64,000 nt of DNA from Rhizobium herbae (GTDB lineage: Bacteria; Pseudomonadota; Alphaproteobacteria; Rhizobiales; Rhizobiaceae), in assembly GCF_017873135.1 (NCBI RefSeq), contig NZ_JAGGJV010000001.1, positions 248,001 through 312,000 of the forward strand. Direction: 5' to 3'. Shown in pieces: positions 1 to 7,728 of this stretch (position 1 is the stretch's first letter; each line of letters opens with the position of its first letter). The notes beneath the pieces are model-generated. The model made no database searches. It had not been told where the DNA came from and saw nothing but the letters and a program-made list of their open reading frames with translations. A program made the translations under genes and the position numbers.

Positions 1-2
1 TG

Positions 3-305
3 ATGGCAGCTTGGCCATATAATACCGCAGCATGGAAGCGGCTGCGCATGGCAAAGCTCATGGATGATCCGTTGTGCGAGCATTGCCGTGTTGCGGACAT
101 CTGTGAGCCAGCAACGCAGGTTGACCATGTGGATGCGATTGAGAAGGGCGGCGCGGCATTCCCGCCGCTCGATGGGCTGGCATCGCTGTGTGCTGGTTGC
201 CATTCCAGAAAGACCAACCTTGTGGATAAGCCCGGCGCTGGCAAGACCCTGAAGCGCGTCATCAAAGGCTGCGATGCATCCGGCAATCCATTCGGCGGCT
301 GGTGA
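3..305 (+). CDS. HNH endonuclease, phage type (possibly 5'-truncated by the window edge)
   Basis: This is a 100-residue HNH nuclease of the kind encoded beside terminase genes in tailed phages, where it assists DNA packaging or cleavage. A Cys pair lies at C25/C28 (CEHC), the catalytic-type DH at D41-H42 (VDHVDAIEKGG), and the second zinc ligand set at C63, C66 and H67 (LCAGCHSRKT). The short N-terminus with WPYNTAAW matches many family members that start near this point, so the ATG at base 3 is probably correct, but the frame is open to the window edge. No terminase follows; a terminator-like hairpin lies about 100 bp downstream, which suggests a remnant of a prophage. The family assignment is firm; the claim of phage origin is inference from the family and from the tRNA next door. 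Confidence 0.85.
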   Translation: MAAWPYNTAAWKRLRMAKLMDDPLCEHCRVADICEPATQVDHVDAIEKGGAAFPPLDGLASLCAGCHSRKTNLVDKPGAGKTLKRVIKGCDASGNPFGGW

Positions 306-343
306 TGATCCTTGAAACCCTCACGCCGGGAAGGCGGGCAGTA

Positions 344-437
344 GCGGGCACCGCCCGCAAGATTGTCCAATTGCGCCCTGATGTGTCTGCCCGGCTTCGC
401 CGTGTGCTGCCCGTCCCTTCATCGGGGGCGGTTTTTT
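344..437 (+). terminator. Hairpin plus intrinsic terminator after the HNH gene
   Basis: A GC-rich hairpin (GCGGGC, 3-nt loop, GCCCGC at 344-358) is followed by a stronger one: CCGTCCC at 411-417 pairs with GGGGCGG at 425-431 (one T-G wobble) and is followed directly by six T at 432-437. The second has the standard form of a rho-independent terminator for the HNH transcript. Confidence 0.6.
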
Positions 438-466
438 GCGTTTTGGCCGTTTGCTGCGATTGCCGA

Positions 467-685
467 CTAGTTGTTATAATTTGATGCGTCATCGGTGATG
501 ATCACTCGGTAAACGTTGAACGTTTTGTCTACCTTTTCCATGATTTCGCCAATGGTCATCGAGGGGTCAACACTCCATGTCTTTCGCGATGGAAGCACTT
601 TATAAACCCTTGAACCGTCTTCAGGGCTTGTACCATCTTCCTCACGGTCAGCGATTTCTGCGGTGATAATGTAGCGCTTGCTCAT
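467..685 (-). CDS. Small protein of unknown function in the element end
   Basis: The gene encodes a 72-residue soluble protein beginning MSKRYIITAEIADRE. The ATG at 685 is preceded by a good ribosome binding site (GAGGAG, about 8 nt upstream), which is why it is preferred over an in-frame GTG at 721. The sequence is polar, without membrane segment, and has no motif I recognise. Base composition (many AT-rich codons, ending in an Asn-rich tail) differs from the GC-rich chromosome to the right, consistent with mobile-element origin. It lies opposite to the HNH gene, between that gene and the tRNA. Function unknown. Confidence 0.6.
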   Translation of the reverse strand: MSKRYIITAEIADREEDGTSPEDGSRVYKVLPSRKTWSVDPSMTIGEIMEKVDKTFNVYRVIITDDASNYNN

Positions 686-780
686 TGGTCGGGCTCCTCG
701 TTGATTCGATGAGGATAGCACGAGCCCTAAAGAGCCTGCGAGCTAGTCACCCCACTTCCACAGTTCTCATTGCAGTAGTT

Positions 781-874
781 TTTTATGCGCCATTTGTGCG
801 CCAAGGAGTCGCCGCTAACCCCCGGAAAAGCCCGGAAATGCTGGTAAATCTCGGTAATGGCATGGCGCATAAAA
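781..874. repeat. Cluster of inverted and phased direct repeats beside tRNA-Lys
   Basis: A perfect 13-bp inverted repeat (TTTTATGCGCCAT at 781-793, its complement at 862-874) encloses two other repeat sets. The octamer RTGCGCCA occurs at 785-792 and 796-803, exactly 11 bp apart, and inverted at 863-870. Between the arms, four imperfect 10-bp units with a GGWAAW core run head to tail at 821-830, 831-840, 841-850 and 851-860. No gene covers the stretch. Helically phased repeats 35-130 bp from a tRNA 3' end look like arm-type or accessory protein sites of a site-specific recombination region; that role is inference. Confidence 0.6.
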
Positions 875-908
875 CGCGGTCGGTATGTCTGCTAAGTGTT
901 TGATTTTT

Positions 909-935
909 TGGTGAGAGCGCAGGGATTCGAACCCT
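909..935. other. Putative attachment-site half (tRNA-Lys 3' end)
   Basis: Mobile elements in rhizobia often recombine into tRNA 3' halves, and here phage-type genes and phased repeats lie directly on the 3' side. The bounds given cover the CCA end, acceptor strand and T arm, where the crossover core usually lies. The partner copy would be outside the window, so the core cannot be defined. Confidence 0.3.
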
Positions 936-984
936 GGACCTACTGATTAAAAGTCAGTTGCTCTACCGGCTGAGCTACGCTCTC
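909..984 (-). tRNA. tRNA-Lys (anticodon UUU)
   Basis: The minus strand folds into a complete cloverleaf: a 7-bp acceptor stem (GAGAGCG with CGCTCTC), D stem GCTC/GAGC, anticodon stem ACTGA/TCAGT with loop CTTTTAA giving anticodon TTT, and T stem CAGGG/CCCTG with loop TTCGAAT. The mature part is 912-984 with discriminator A; the three bases at 909-911 read CCA, so the 3' end is encoded. The gene reads AAA and AAG lysine codons. Its 3' end faces the phage-like genes on the left, the usual side for integration of tyrosine-recombinase elements. Confidence 0.97.
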
Positions 985-1022
985 CCAGGACCGGTCTGTC
1001 GTGCCGGGCGGAAGTGGGCGGA

Positions 1023-1051
1023 CATATGCACAGCGGGCTTGTTTTGGTCAA
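1023..1051 (-). promoter_or_regulatory. Sigma-70-type promoter of tRNA-Lys
   Basis: The minus strand has TTGACC at 1051-1046, a 17-bp spacer and CATATG at 1028-1023, ending 38 bp upstream of the tRNA 5' end. The -35 element fits the rhizobial housekeeping form. The promoter overlaps the long upstream extension of the ccdA frame, which argues that ccdA starts later. Confidence 0.55.
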
Positions 1052-1175
1052 CCCAAAAAACAGGCGAAACTGCAAATTCGATGATTTACAAGAAGATCGC
1101 CAAAAGGTGATTGGTTTGGCGATGGCTTCGGCGCTAAGACGGCGCGAGCTTGGTGCAGGCTGGAGTTTTTACCTG

Positions 1176-1925
1176 GTGTCGATCGCTGATATTTCCATCT
1201 GGACCGCGGTTCTGGCGGGCGCGCTGTCCTTCCTGTCGCCTTGCGTTCTGCCGCTCGTCCCGCCCTATCTCTGCTACATGGCGGGGATATCGGTCGATCA
1301 GTTTCGCGGTGGCGAAACACAGGTGGCTGCCGCCGGCACCCGTCGCGCGGTCTTTGGTGCTGCTTTCCTGTTCACCCTCGGCTTTGCCACCGTGTTCGTG
1401 GCGCTTGGGGCAGGGGCGTCCAGCATCGGCCTCGTGCTTCGTCAGCATATCGACATCCTCTCGCGCATCGGAGGCATCGTCATCATCGTCATGGGCCTGC
1501 ATTTCCTCGGCGTCTTCCGCATTGGCATTCTCGGGCGCGAAGCCCGCTTCCAGGGCGGCGGAAAGCCGGCGACGCTATCCGGCGCCTATATCATGGGCCT
1601 TGCCTTCGCCTTCGGCTGGACGCCGTGCATCGGGCCGGTGCTGGGCACGATCCTCGGCGTTGCCGCCGCCCGTGACACCGTCACCGACGGGGCGATGCTG
1701 CTGGCCGTCTATTCCCTGGGACTGGCCATTCCGTTCTGGATTGCCGCCGGCTTCTCGGGCGCCTTCATGAAATTCCTGTCGCGCTTCCGGCGCCATCTCG
1801 GCCTGGTGGAAAAGCTGATGGGCGTGTTCCTGATTCTTGCCGGCCTCGCCTTCGTCTTCGGTTTCATCAGTTCGATGGCGATCTGGTTCCAGGAAACCTT
1901 TCCCGTCCTCATGCAAATCGGCTAA
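1176..1925 (+). CDS. ccdA: CcdA-family thiol-reducing membrane protein (cytochrome c biogenesis)
   Basis: CcdA carries reducing equivalents from cytoplasmic thioredoxin across the inner membrane to periplasmic thiol proteins used in cytochrome c maturation. The 249-residue product has about six hydrophobic segments and both conserved redox cysteines, in FLSPCVLPLVPPYLC near the N-terminus and GWTPCIGPVLG in the middle. The GTG at 1176 is chosen because GGAG lies 10 nt upstream and the protein then begins at the family's usual place (VSIADISIW). The frame is open back to 1014, but that part is hydrophilic and overlaps the tRNA promoter. It stands alone, without other cytochrome c maturation genes beside it. 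Confidence 0.85.
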   Translation: MSIADISIWTAVLAGALSFLSPCVLPLVPPYLCYMAGISVDQFRGGETQVAAAGTRRAVFGAAFLFTLGFATVFVALGAGASSIGLVLRQHIDILSRIGGIVIIVMGLHFLGVFRIGILGREARFQGGGKPATLSGAYIMGLAFAFGWTPCIGPVLGTILGVAAARDTVTDGAMLLAVYSLGLAIPFWIAAGFSGAFMKFLSRFRRHLGLVEKLMGVFLILAGLAFVFGFISSMAIWFQETFPVLMQIG

Positions 1926-1955
1926 GCACGGACTTCAAAAGGGGTTCCGCACGCA

Positions 1956-2933
1956 ATGGCCGAGATATCCGGTTTGGTACTGCCGTTCTTCGGCCTGATT
2001 TTCCTTGGCTATCTGACGGCCCGGTTGGCCCGCAATCCGGCCGGCGAGGCTGCCGGCGATGCCATGGGCTGGCTTAACACCTTCATCATCTACCTGGCAC
2101 TGCCCGCCTTGTTCTTCAAACTGGTGTCGAAGACGCCGATCGAGCAGCTGACCCGCTTCGACTTCGTCTTTTCCTCCATCGCAGCGACCTACACCGTCTT
2201 CGCGCTCGTCTTTGCGGCAGGCTATCTGATCCGCCGCAATTCGCTCGCCGAATCAACGGTGCAGGGATTGGCCGGAGCCTACGGCAATATCGGCTATATG
2301 GGGCCGGGGCTGGCGTTGCTGGCGCTGGGCGAGCCGGCGGCGGTGCCTGTGGCGCTGATCTTCTGCTTCGAGAACGTGCTGCATTTCATGGTGGCGCCGG
2401 CGATGATGGCGCTGGCCGGAGACGAAAAGACGTCGCCCGGCAGGCTGGTCGTCACTATTGCCAGGAAGATCCTGCTGCACCCGTTCATCCTGTCGACGAT
2501 CGCCGGCGTGATCGCGGCATCCATTTCGTTCCAGCCGCCGCTTCCTGTCCAGAGATTGATCGACTATCTGGCCCAAGCCGCCGCTCCCTGCGCCCTGTTT
2601 GCCATGGGCGTGACGCTGGCGCTGCGGCCACTCAAGCGCATTCCGGCCGAGATCGGCTATATCGTCCCGGCAAAACTGATCCTGCATCCGGTGCTGATGT
2701 ATCTGGTCTTGAGTTTTGTCGGCAATTTCGAGCCGGTCTGGGTGCAGACGGCTGTGCTTTTGGCCTCGCTGCCGACGGCGACCAATGTCTTCGTCATCGG
2801 CCAGCAATACGGCGTCTGGCAGGAGCGGGCGTCGGCAACGATCCTGATCACCACCGTTCTGTCGGTGGCGACCGTGACCGCGCTGCTCTATCTGATCGGT
2901 TCAGGCGCTCTTCCGGCCGATCTTTTCCCGTAA
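1956..2933 (+). CDS. AEC (auxin efflux carrier) family transporter
   Basis: This 325-residue inner-membrane protein belongs to the AEC family, whose bacterial members export or exchange small organic acids such as malate or malonate. It shows about ten hydrophobic segments in two halves separated by a short basic loop near residue 155-170, starting LVLPFFGLIFLGYLTARL. The start ATG follows an AAAAGGGG ribosome binding site by about 9 nt. It begins 31 bp after ccdA and may be cotranscribed. Its 3' end overlaps the convergent flavin hydroxylase gene by 33 bp. The substrate cannot be told from sequence. Confidence 0.85.
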   Translation: MAEISGLVLPFFGLIFLGYLTARLARNPAGEAAGDAMGWLNTFIIYLALPALFFKLVSKTPIEQLTRFDFVFSSIAATYTVFALVFAAGYLIRRNSLAESTVQGLAGAYGNIGYMGPGLALLALGEPAAVPVALIFCFENVLHFMVAPAMMALAGDEKTSPGRLVVTIARKILLHPFILSTIAGVIAASISFQPPLPVQRLIDYLAQAAAPCALFAMGVTLALRPLKRIPAEIGYIVPAKLILHPVLMYLVLSFVGNFEPVWVQTAVLLASLPTATNVFVIGQQYGVWQERASATILITTVLSVATVTALLYLIGSGALPADLFP

Positions 2934-4106
2934 GGCTCCACGCAACGACTGCAGGGCGCTACCGGGATTGAGTCCCTCGCGCATCATCAGGTTGCGCAGC
3001 GGCGCAACGCTGGCGAGAGCCTGCAATCCGGCCGCGCGCAGCATCTGCACCGGCAGGAAATCCGACAGCAGCGAGCGATTGAGCAGATCGACGCTGACGG
3101 TGCGGCTGAGAATATCCGTCCGCCGTTTGCGGTCGTAGCGTACGCCGAAATCATCGGGAATAGGCGAAGATTCAAGCAGCAAGACAGCGGCCGTGATGTC
3201 ACGCAGGCTGAGGTTGAGGCCCTGCGCGCCGATCGGCGGGAAGGCGTGCGCGGCTTCACCGATCAGGATCGCGCGGCCCTTGCCAAAGGATTTGGCGGCC
3301 ATTCCGGAGAGCGGAAAGGACTGGGGTATGCCCTCGACGGTCACTTTTCCGAGTATCGACTGCATCTGCCGTTCCACTGCCAAAGACAGGGCATCGGGCA
3401 AAAGCGCCAGCGTCGTTTCCGTATCCTCCGGCTTTTGCACCCAGACAAGGCTCGATCGCAGGCCTCCGGGAAGGGGAACCTGCGTGAAAGGGCCGTGCGG
3501 CGTGTGGAATTCCGTCGAGACGTTCTGGTGCGCCACCCGGTGGGAGAAATTAAGCACCATTGCACTTTGCGGATAGGACCAGCTGCGCACCTCGATCCCG
3601 GCCGCCGCGCGCACGCCGGACTGTCTGCCATCGGCGCCGACAACAAGGTCGGCGGTCACGGTACGGCCGTCGTCGAGCGTCAGGATCGCCCGGGCAGCTT
3701 CGAATTCAACTTGCGACAAGGTGGCGACGATGCGGCTGAGCGACGCGCGGTTTTCCGCTTCCTTCTCCAGCAGCGCAAGAAAAGGTGCGTTGGGGATATT
3801 GTATCCGAACGCATCGAGCCCGACCTCGGCGGCGCGGAAAGTCACCGTCGGTGCGCGCAGCAGCCGGTTCGTGCCGTCGATGATCCGCATGCTGGAAAGC
3901 GGCGCCGCCAGGGGGGCGACCGCCTGCCAGAGGCCAAGGTCGCGGACAAGTGCCAGCGATTGATCCATCAGCGCCGTCGTACGTCCGTCAGGCCGGCCGG
4001 CCGGCGGTGCGATCAGCGCAACACTTCGGCCCTTGTCGGCAAAGGCAAGCGCTGCCAGCGATCCGGCAAGCCCGGCACCGACAACGGCGATTTCGAAGTG
4101 CTCCAT
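2901..4106 (-). CDS. UbiH/UbiF/COQ6-family FAD-dependent monooxygenase
   Basis: The 401-residue protein is an aromatic-ring hydroxylase of the class that adds hydroxyl groups during ubiquinone synthesis. The N-terminal dinucleotide fold GAGLAG lies at residues 10-15, the DG motif in VVGADGRQSGVR mid-chain, and the GEAAHAFPPIGAQGLNLSLRD-type signature that defines the UbiH/COQ6 group towards the C-terminus. The ATG at 4106 opens directly onto the FAD fold (MEHFEIAVVGAG); the frame stays open upstream but that part is not protein-like. The C-terminus overlaps the AEC gene by 33 bp tail to tail. Which ring position it hydroxylates is not decidable here. Confidence 0.88.
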   Translation of the reverse strand: MEHFEIAVVGAGLAGSLAALAFADKGRSVALIAPPAGRPDGRTTALMDQSLALVRDLGLWQAVAPLAAPLSSMRIIDGTNRLLRAPTVTFRAAEVGLDAFGYNIPNAPFLALLEKEAENRASLSRIVATLSQVEFEAARAILTLDDGRTVTADLVVGADGRQSGVRAAAGIEVRSWSYPQSAMVLNFSHRVAHQNVSTEFHTPHGPFTQVPLPGGLRSSLVWVQKPEDTETTLALLPDALSLAVERQMQSILGKVTVEGIPQSFPLSGMAAKSFGKGRAILIGEAAHAFPPIGAQGLNLSLRDITAAVLLLESSPIPDDFGVRYDRKRRTDILSRTVSVDLLNRSLLSDFLPVQMLRAAGLQALASVAPLRNLMMREGLNPGSALQSLRGALREKIGRKSA

Positions 4107-4152
4107 GGCGTTCGGTCCCTGTGCATGTTTTGCGTTGACGGTATCATTCTTA

Positions 4153-4167
4153 GCTGCCACCGGCAGC
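4153..4167. other. Short palindromic hairpin upstream of the flavin hydroxylase
   Basis: GCTGCC and GGCAGC flank a 3-nt spacer 46-61 bp upstream of the hydroxylase start, inside the 281-bp divergent region (4107-4387) between that gene and pcs. It may be an operator or leader hairpin. No convincing promoter was found in the region. Confidence 0.3.
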
Positions 4168-4387
4168 GAAGGAAATGGGGTGAAATGGCGCAGACAACCT
4201 GTCCGCATCCACAGGTGATTGCCGGGCTTTTCCAGAGAGTTGTGATTTTTACTGGAAGCCAATCCGAAACGGTGCATATTACCGCCAACACCGCGCGACA
4301 AGGCGGGTACGGGAGCGTGGGCTGTTACGGTGGCCGGTTCAGCATGCTTCGGGGGAAGCGCAGAGTAAGGACAGGGTGCGTCTGCCG

Positions 4388-5113
4388 ATGAAGTTTTTCA
4401 ATTACAAGCGCGTGCCCTACGCGGAAATCCGCGCGTTTTCCGTCCATATCCTCACCGCATCCGGCTCGTTCCTGGCTTTTCTCGGCGTCGTTGCCGCTGC
4501 CGAACACCGGTTCGTCGACATGTTCTGGTGGCTGGGTCTTGCGCTTGCGGTCGATGGCATTGACGGTCCGATTGCCCGCAAGGTGCGCGTCAAGGAAGTG
4601 TTGCCCAACTGGTCCGGCGATACGCTCGACAATGTCATCGACTACGTCACTTACGTGCTGCTTCCTGCCTTCGCTCTGTATCAGAGCGGCATGATCGGCG
4701 AGCCCTGGTCCTTCGTCGCCGCTGGCGCGATCGTCATGTCGAGCGCCATCTACTATGCGGACATGGGCATGAAGACCGACGAATATTTCTTCTCCGGCTT
4801 TCCTGTCGTCTGGAACATGGTTGTGTTCACGCTGTTCGTCATCAAGGCCAGCGAACTCGCAGCCTCTATCGTCGTCTTCGTCTCGGTGGTCCTCACCTTC
4901 ATGCCGATCAACTTCCTGCATCCGGTGCGCGTCCAGCGCCTGAGGCCGCTCAATCTCGCGGTCTTTACCGTCTGGTCGGTGCTGAGCGGCTATGCGCTGC
5001 TGCTGCATTTCGACACGCCTGCCTGGGTCGTCGCTGGCGTTGTCGGTACCGGCATCTATCTCTACGTCATCGGTTTCGTCTTGCAGATATTTCCCCGCCT
5101 TGGGCGGGGTTGA
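4388..5113 (+). CDS. pcs: Phosphatidylcholine synthase
   Basis: Pcs condenses choline with CDP-diacylglycerol in the inner membrane to give phosphatidylcholine and CMP, the one-step route found in rhizobia and other host-associated bacteria. The 241-residue protein has the CDP-alcohol phosphotransferase signature in its Pcs form, DG-x2-AR-x12-G-x3-D-x3-D, at D59-D85, and about eight membrane segments. The ATG at 4388 gives MKFFNYKRVPYAEIRAFSVH and the length known for the Sinorhizobium enzyme; an in-frame GTG at 4376 is the alternative. The quinone reductase gene follows after 9 bp, so the two are probably cotranscribed. Confidence 0.96.
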   Translation: MKFFNYKRVPYAEIRAFSVHILTASGSFLAFLGVVAAAEHRFVDMFWWLGLALAVDGIDGPIARKVRVKEVLPNWSGDTLDNVIDYVTYVLLPAFALYQSGMIGEPWSFVAAGAIVMSSAIYYADMGMKTDEYFFSGFPVVWNMVVFTLFVIKASELAASIVVFVSVVLTFMPINFLHPVRVQRLRPLNLAVFTVWSVLSGYALLLHFDTPAWVVAGVVGTGIYLYVIGFVLQIFPRLGRG

Positions 5114-5122
5114 GGAGGTTTC

Positions 5123-6100
5123 ATGGCACAGGCCATCATGGTGCGCTCGCTGGGCGGGCCTGAAGTTCTCAAGATCGAAGGCATCACGCTTTCTGCCCCT
5201 GGGCCGGGCGAAGTGCAGATTCGCCAGAGCGCCGTCGGCGTCAATTTCATCGACGTCTACTTCCGCACGGGCCTTTACAAATCCGCCGAGGGACTGCCCT
5301 TCATTCCAGGCAAGGAAGGTGCCGGCATCGTCACGGCGGTGGGCGACAATGTCAGCACGTTCTCGGTCGGCGACCGCGTCGCCTATGCATCGTCCGACGG
5401 CGCCTATGCGAGCGAGCGGAACGTCGAGATTTCTCAGTTGGTGAAAGTGCCTGACGACATCACGCTGGAAACCGCGGCGGCGATGATGCTGAAGGGCATG
5501 ACGGCGCAGTACCTGCTCAACCAGACCTTCAAGGTTGGTCCTGAAACCACATTGCTGTTCCATGCCGCAGCCGGCGGTGTCGGCCTCATAGCGGGTCAGT
5601 GGGCGAAGGCTCTTGGCGCAACTGTCATCGGTACTGCAGGTTCGCAGGACAAGATCGATCTTGCGTTGGCGCATGGTTACGACCACGTCATCAATTACAG
5701 AACCGACAATTTCGTCGCCCAGGTGAAGGAGATCACCAACGGCAAGGGCGTCGATGTGGTCTATGACTCGGTCGGCAAGGACACCTATCCCGCTTCTCTG
5801 GACTGCATCAAGCCGCGCGGCCTCTGGGTTAGCTTCGGTAACTCGTCCGGCCCCGTAGAGGGCGTCAACATCGGCATCCTTGCCCAGAAGGGGTCGCTGT
5901 TTGCAACGCGCCCGACTTTGTTCAGCTACGTCTCGACGCGGCCGGCTCTGGAGGCGTGTGCAAACTCCCTGTTTGAGGTTGTGCAAAGCAACAAAGTGCG
6001 TATCAATATCAACCAGACATATGCATTGGCCGATGCAAGCCAGGCGCATGCGGATCTGGAAGCAAGAAAAACGAGCGGAACAACATTGCTGATTCCTTGA
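5123..6100 (+). CDS. NADPH:quinone oxidoreductase, zeta-crystallin type
   Basis: This 325-residue cytosolic enzyme of the medium-chain dehydrogenase superfamily reduces quinones by one electron using NADPH. It lacks the zinc-ligand set of alcohol dehydrogenases and shows the quinone-reductase pattern GVNFIDVYFRTGLY near the N-terminus and the nucleotide-binding loop AAAGGVGLIAGQWAKALGA around residues 150-170. A strong GAGGAGG ribosome binding site precedes the ATG. It follows pcs by 9 bp. The family is clear; the physiological quinone is not. Confidence 0.9.
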   Translation: MAQAIMVRSLGGPEVLKIEGITLSAPGPGEVQIRQSAVGVNFIDVYFRTGLYKSAEGLPFIPGKEGAGIVTAVGDNVSTFSVGDRVAYASSDGAYASERNVEISQLVKVPDDITLETAAAMMLKGMTAQYLLNQTFKVGPETTLLFHAAAGGVGLIAGQWAKALGATVIGTAGSQDKIDLALAHGYDHVINYRTDNFVAQVKEITNGKGVDVVYDSVGKDTYPASLDCIKPRGLWVSFGNSSGPVEGVNIGILAQKGSLFATRPTLFSYVSTRPALEACANSLFEVVQSNKVRININQTYALADASQAHADLEARKTSGTTLLIP

Positions 6101-6153
6101 GACAAGCCGGAGAGGCAGCCAGGGCAGCGAAGCATTGAGAAAAGAGGGGCGGC

Positions 6154-7728
6154 GTGCCGGTTGAGGGAGAACCCGCCAACAGTTCATTGCTGACTGTTGG
6201 CCAACTGACAAAACTGTTCGGCACATTCGCGGCCTGTGACGGCATAAATCTCGATATCAGGCCCGGTGAAATCCATGCGCTTCTCGGCGAGAACGGCGCG
6301 GGAAAATCGACGCTCGTCAAGATGCTCTTCGGCGTACTTGCGCCCAGCAGCGGCGAGATCGTCTGGCAGGGACAGCCGGTCCGGATAGCGAGCCCGAGCG
6401 CGGCACGTAAACTCGGCATCGGCATGGTCTTCCAGCATTTTTCGCTGTTCGAGGCGCTGACGGTCGCCGAAAATATCGCCCTGTCGATGGACCCGGGCGT
6501 CTCCCTGTCGAAAATTGCAAAGGAAGCCTCGGATCTGTCGCATGCCTATGGGCTTCCGCTCGATCCGCATGCGCACGTGGCCGACCTCTCGGTTGGCGAA
6601 CGCCAGCGTATCGAGATCGTGCGGGCGCTGCTGCAGAACCCGAAACTGATCATTCTGGACGAACCGACCTCGGTGCTGACCCCGCAGGAGGCCGACCGGC
6701 TGTTCGAAACACTGAACAAACTGAAGGCAGAGGGGCGCTCGGTTCTCTATATCAGCCATCGTCTGGAAGAGGTGCAGCGTATCTGCGATCGCGCCACGGT
6801 GCTGCGTCACGGCAAGGTCACCGGTGCCTGCGACCCCCGCAAGGAGACGCCATCCTCGCTGGCGCGGATGATGGTCGGCAGCGATGTCGCGCACGTGAGC
6901 GCGGAGGGAACGAGCGCCAAGGGCGCGGTCAAGCTCGAGGCAAACCATCTATCCGCTTCGGCGAGAACTCCCTTTGCCGTCTCGCTGAAAAATATCTGTC
7001 TCAAGGTGCATGCCGGCGAGGTGCTGGCGATCGCCGGTGTTGCCGGAAACGGGCAGGGTGAACTTTTCGATGCCCTGTCCGGCGAATATCCGGTCGCAAG
7101 CGACGATGTCATTCGCATATCCGACAAGCCTGTGGGCACGCGCGGCATCAATGCCCGCCGCCTGATGGGGGCGGGGTTCGTGCCGGAAGAGCGTCACGGA
7201 CATGCGGCGGTGTCGGCTCTGTCGCTCTCCGACAATCTCATTCTCGCGCGCAGCCAGTCAGACCGCCGGGCTTTTCTCGGCGGTGGGTTTCTGGGATTGA
7301 TCCGTCAGGATGCCGTGAAAATGGCGGCAAAGCGCATTTCCGCGGCGATGGACGTCCGCAAGAGCGGCGAAAACCCGCCCGCCGGCTCGCTGTCGGGCGG
7401 TAACCTGCAAAAATTCATCGTCGGACGCGAACTCGACCGGCAGCCGACTGTTCTGGTCGTCAATCAGCCGACATGGGGCGTGGATGCCGGCGCGGCCAGC
7501 CGGATCCGGCAGGCGCTCGTCGATCTCGCCAAGTCCGGCTCCGCCGTGCTCGTCATCAGCCAGGACCTGGACGAGATTTTCGAAGTGGCGACCGAGATTG
7601 CGGTGATCAGCGAAGGCAAGCTTTCCGACATTTACCCTGCCTCCGAACTGTCGCGGGAAAAGATCGGCCTGCTGATGGGCGGCATGTACGGCAAGACCGA
7701 GACTGCGGAGACCACGCATGCGCATTGA
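6154..7728 (+). CDS. BMP-type (nucleoside) ABC importer, ATP-binding protein
   Basis: The 524-residue protein holds two fused ABC domains and powers the importer encoded by the next three genes. Domain 1 is complete: Walker A GENGAGKST near residue 48, signature LSVGERQRIEIVRAL, Walker B LIILDEPTSVL. Domain 2 is degenerate at the nucleotide site: GVAGNGQGEL lacks the Walker A lysine, and the Walker B region reads VVNQPTWGVD without the catalytic Asp-Glu, although the signature LSGGNLQK is kept. This asymmetry is usual for the BMP/nucleoside group. The start is a GTG preceded by AGAGGGG. Its stop overlaps the permease start by 11 bp. Confidence 0.92.
   Translation: MPVEGEPANSSLLTVGQLTKLFGTFAACDGINLDIRPGEIHALLGENGAGKSTLVKMLFGVLAPSSGEIVWQGQPVRIASPSAARKLGIGMVFQHFSLFEALTVAENIALSMDPGVSLSKIAKEASDLSHAYGLPLDPHAHVADLSVGERQRIEIVRALLQNPKLIILDEPTSVLTPQEADRLFETLNKLKAEGRSVLYISHRLEEVQRICDRATVLRHGKVTGACDPRKETPSSLARMMVGSDVAHVSAEGTSAKGAVKLEANHLSASARTPFAVSLKNICLKVHAGEVLAIAGVAGNGQGELFDALSGEYPVASDDVIRISDKPVGTRGINARRLMGAGFVPEERHGHAAVSALSLSDNLILARSQSDRRAFLGGGFLGLIRQDAVKMAAKRISAAMDVRKSGENPPAGSLSGGNLQKFIVGRELDRQPTVLVVNQPTWGVDAGAASRIRQALVDLAKSGSAVLVISQDLDEIFEVATEIAVISEGKLSDIYPASELSREKIGLLMGGMYGKTETAETTHAH

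Noticed and set aside
302-484. 60-codon plus-strand frame directly after the HNH gene
   Set aside because: It contains the hairpins and the T-run of a terminator and has no recognisable protein character; a terminase fragment was considered but nothing matches.
1014-1175. N-terminal extension of ccdA by 54 residues
   Set aside because: It overlaps the tRNA-Lys promoter, is hydrophilic, and a good ribosome binding site precedes the GTG at 1176.
4325-6226. Minus-strand frame of about 630 codons opposite pcs and the quinone reductase
   Set aside because: Same artefact: it spans two well-identified genes and has no family match or start signal.
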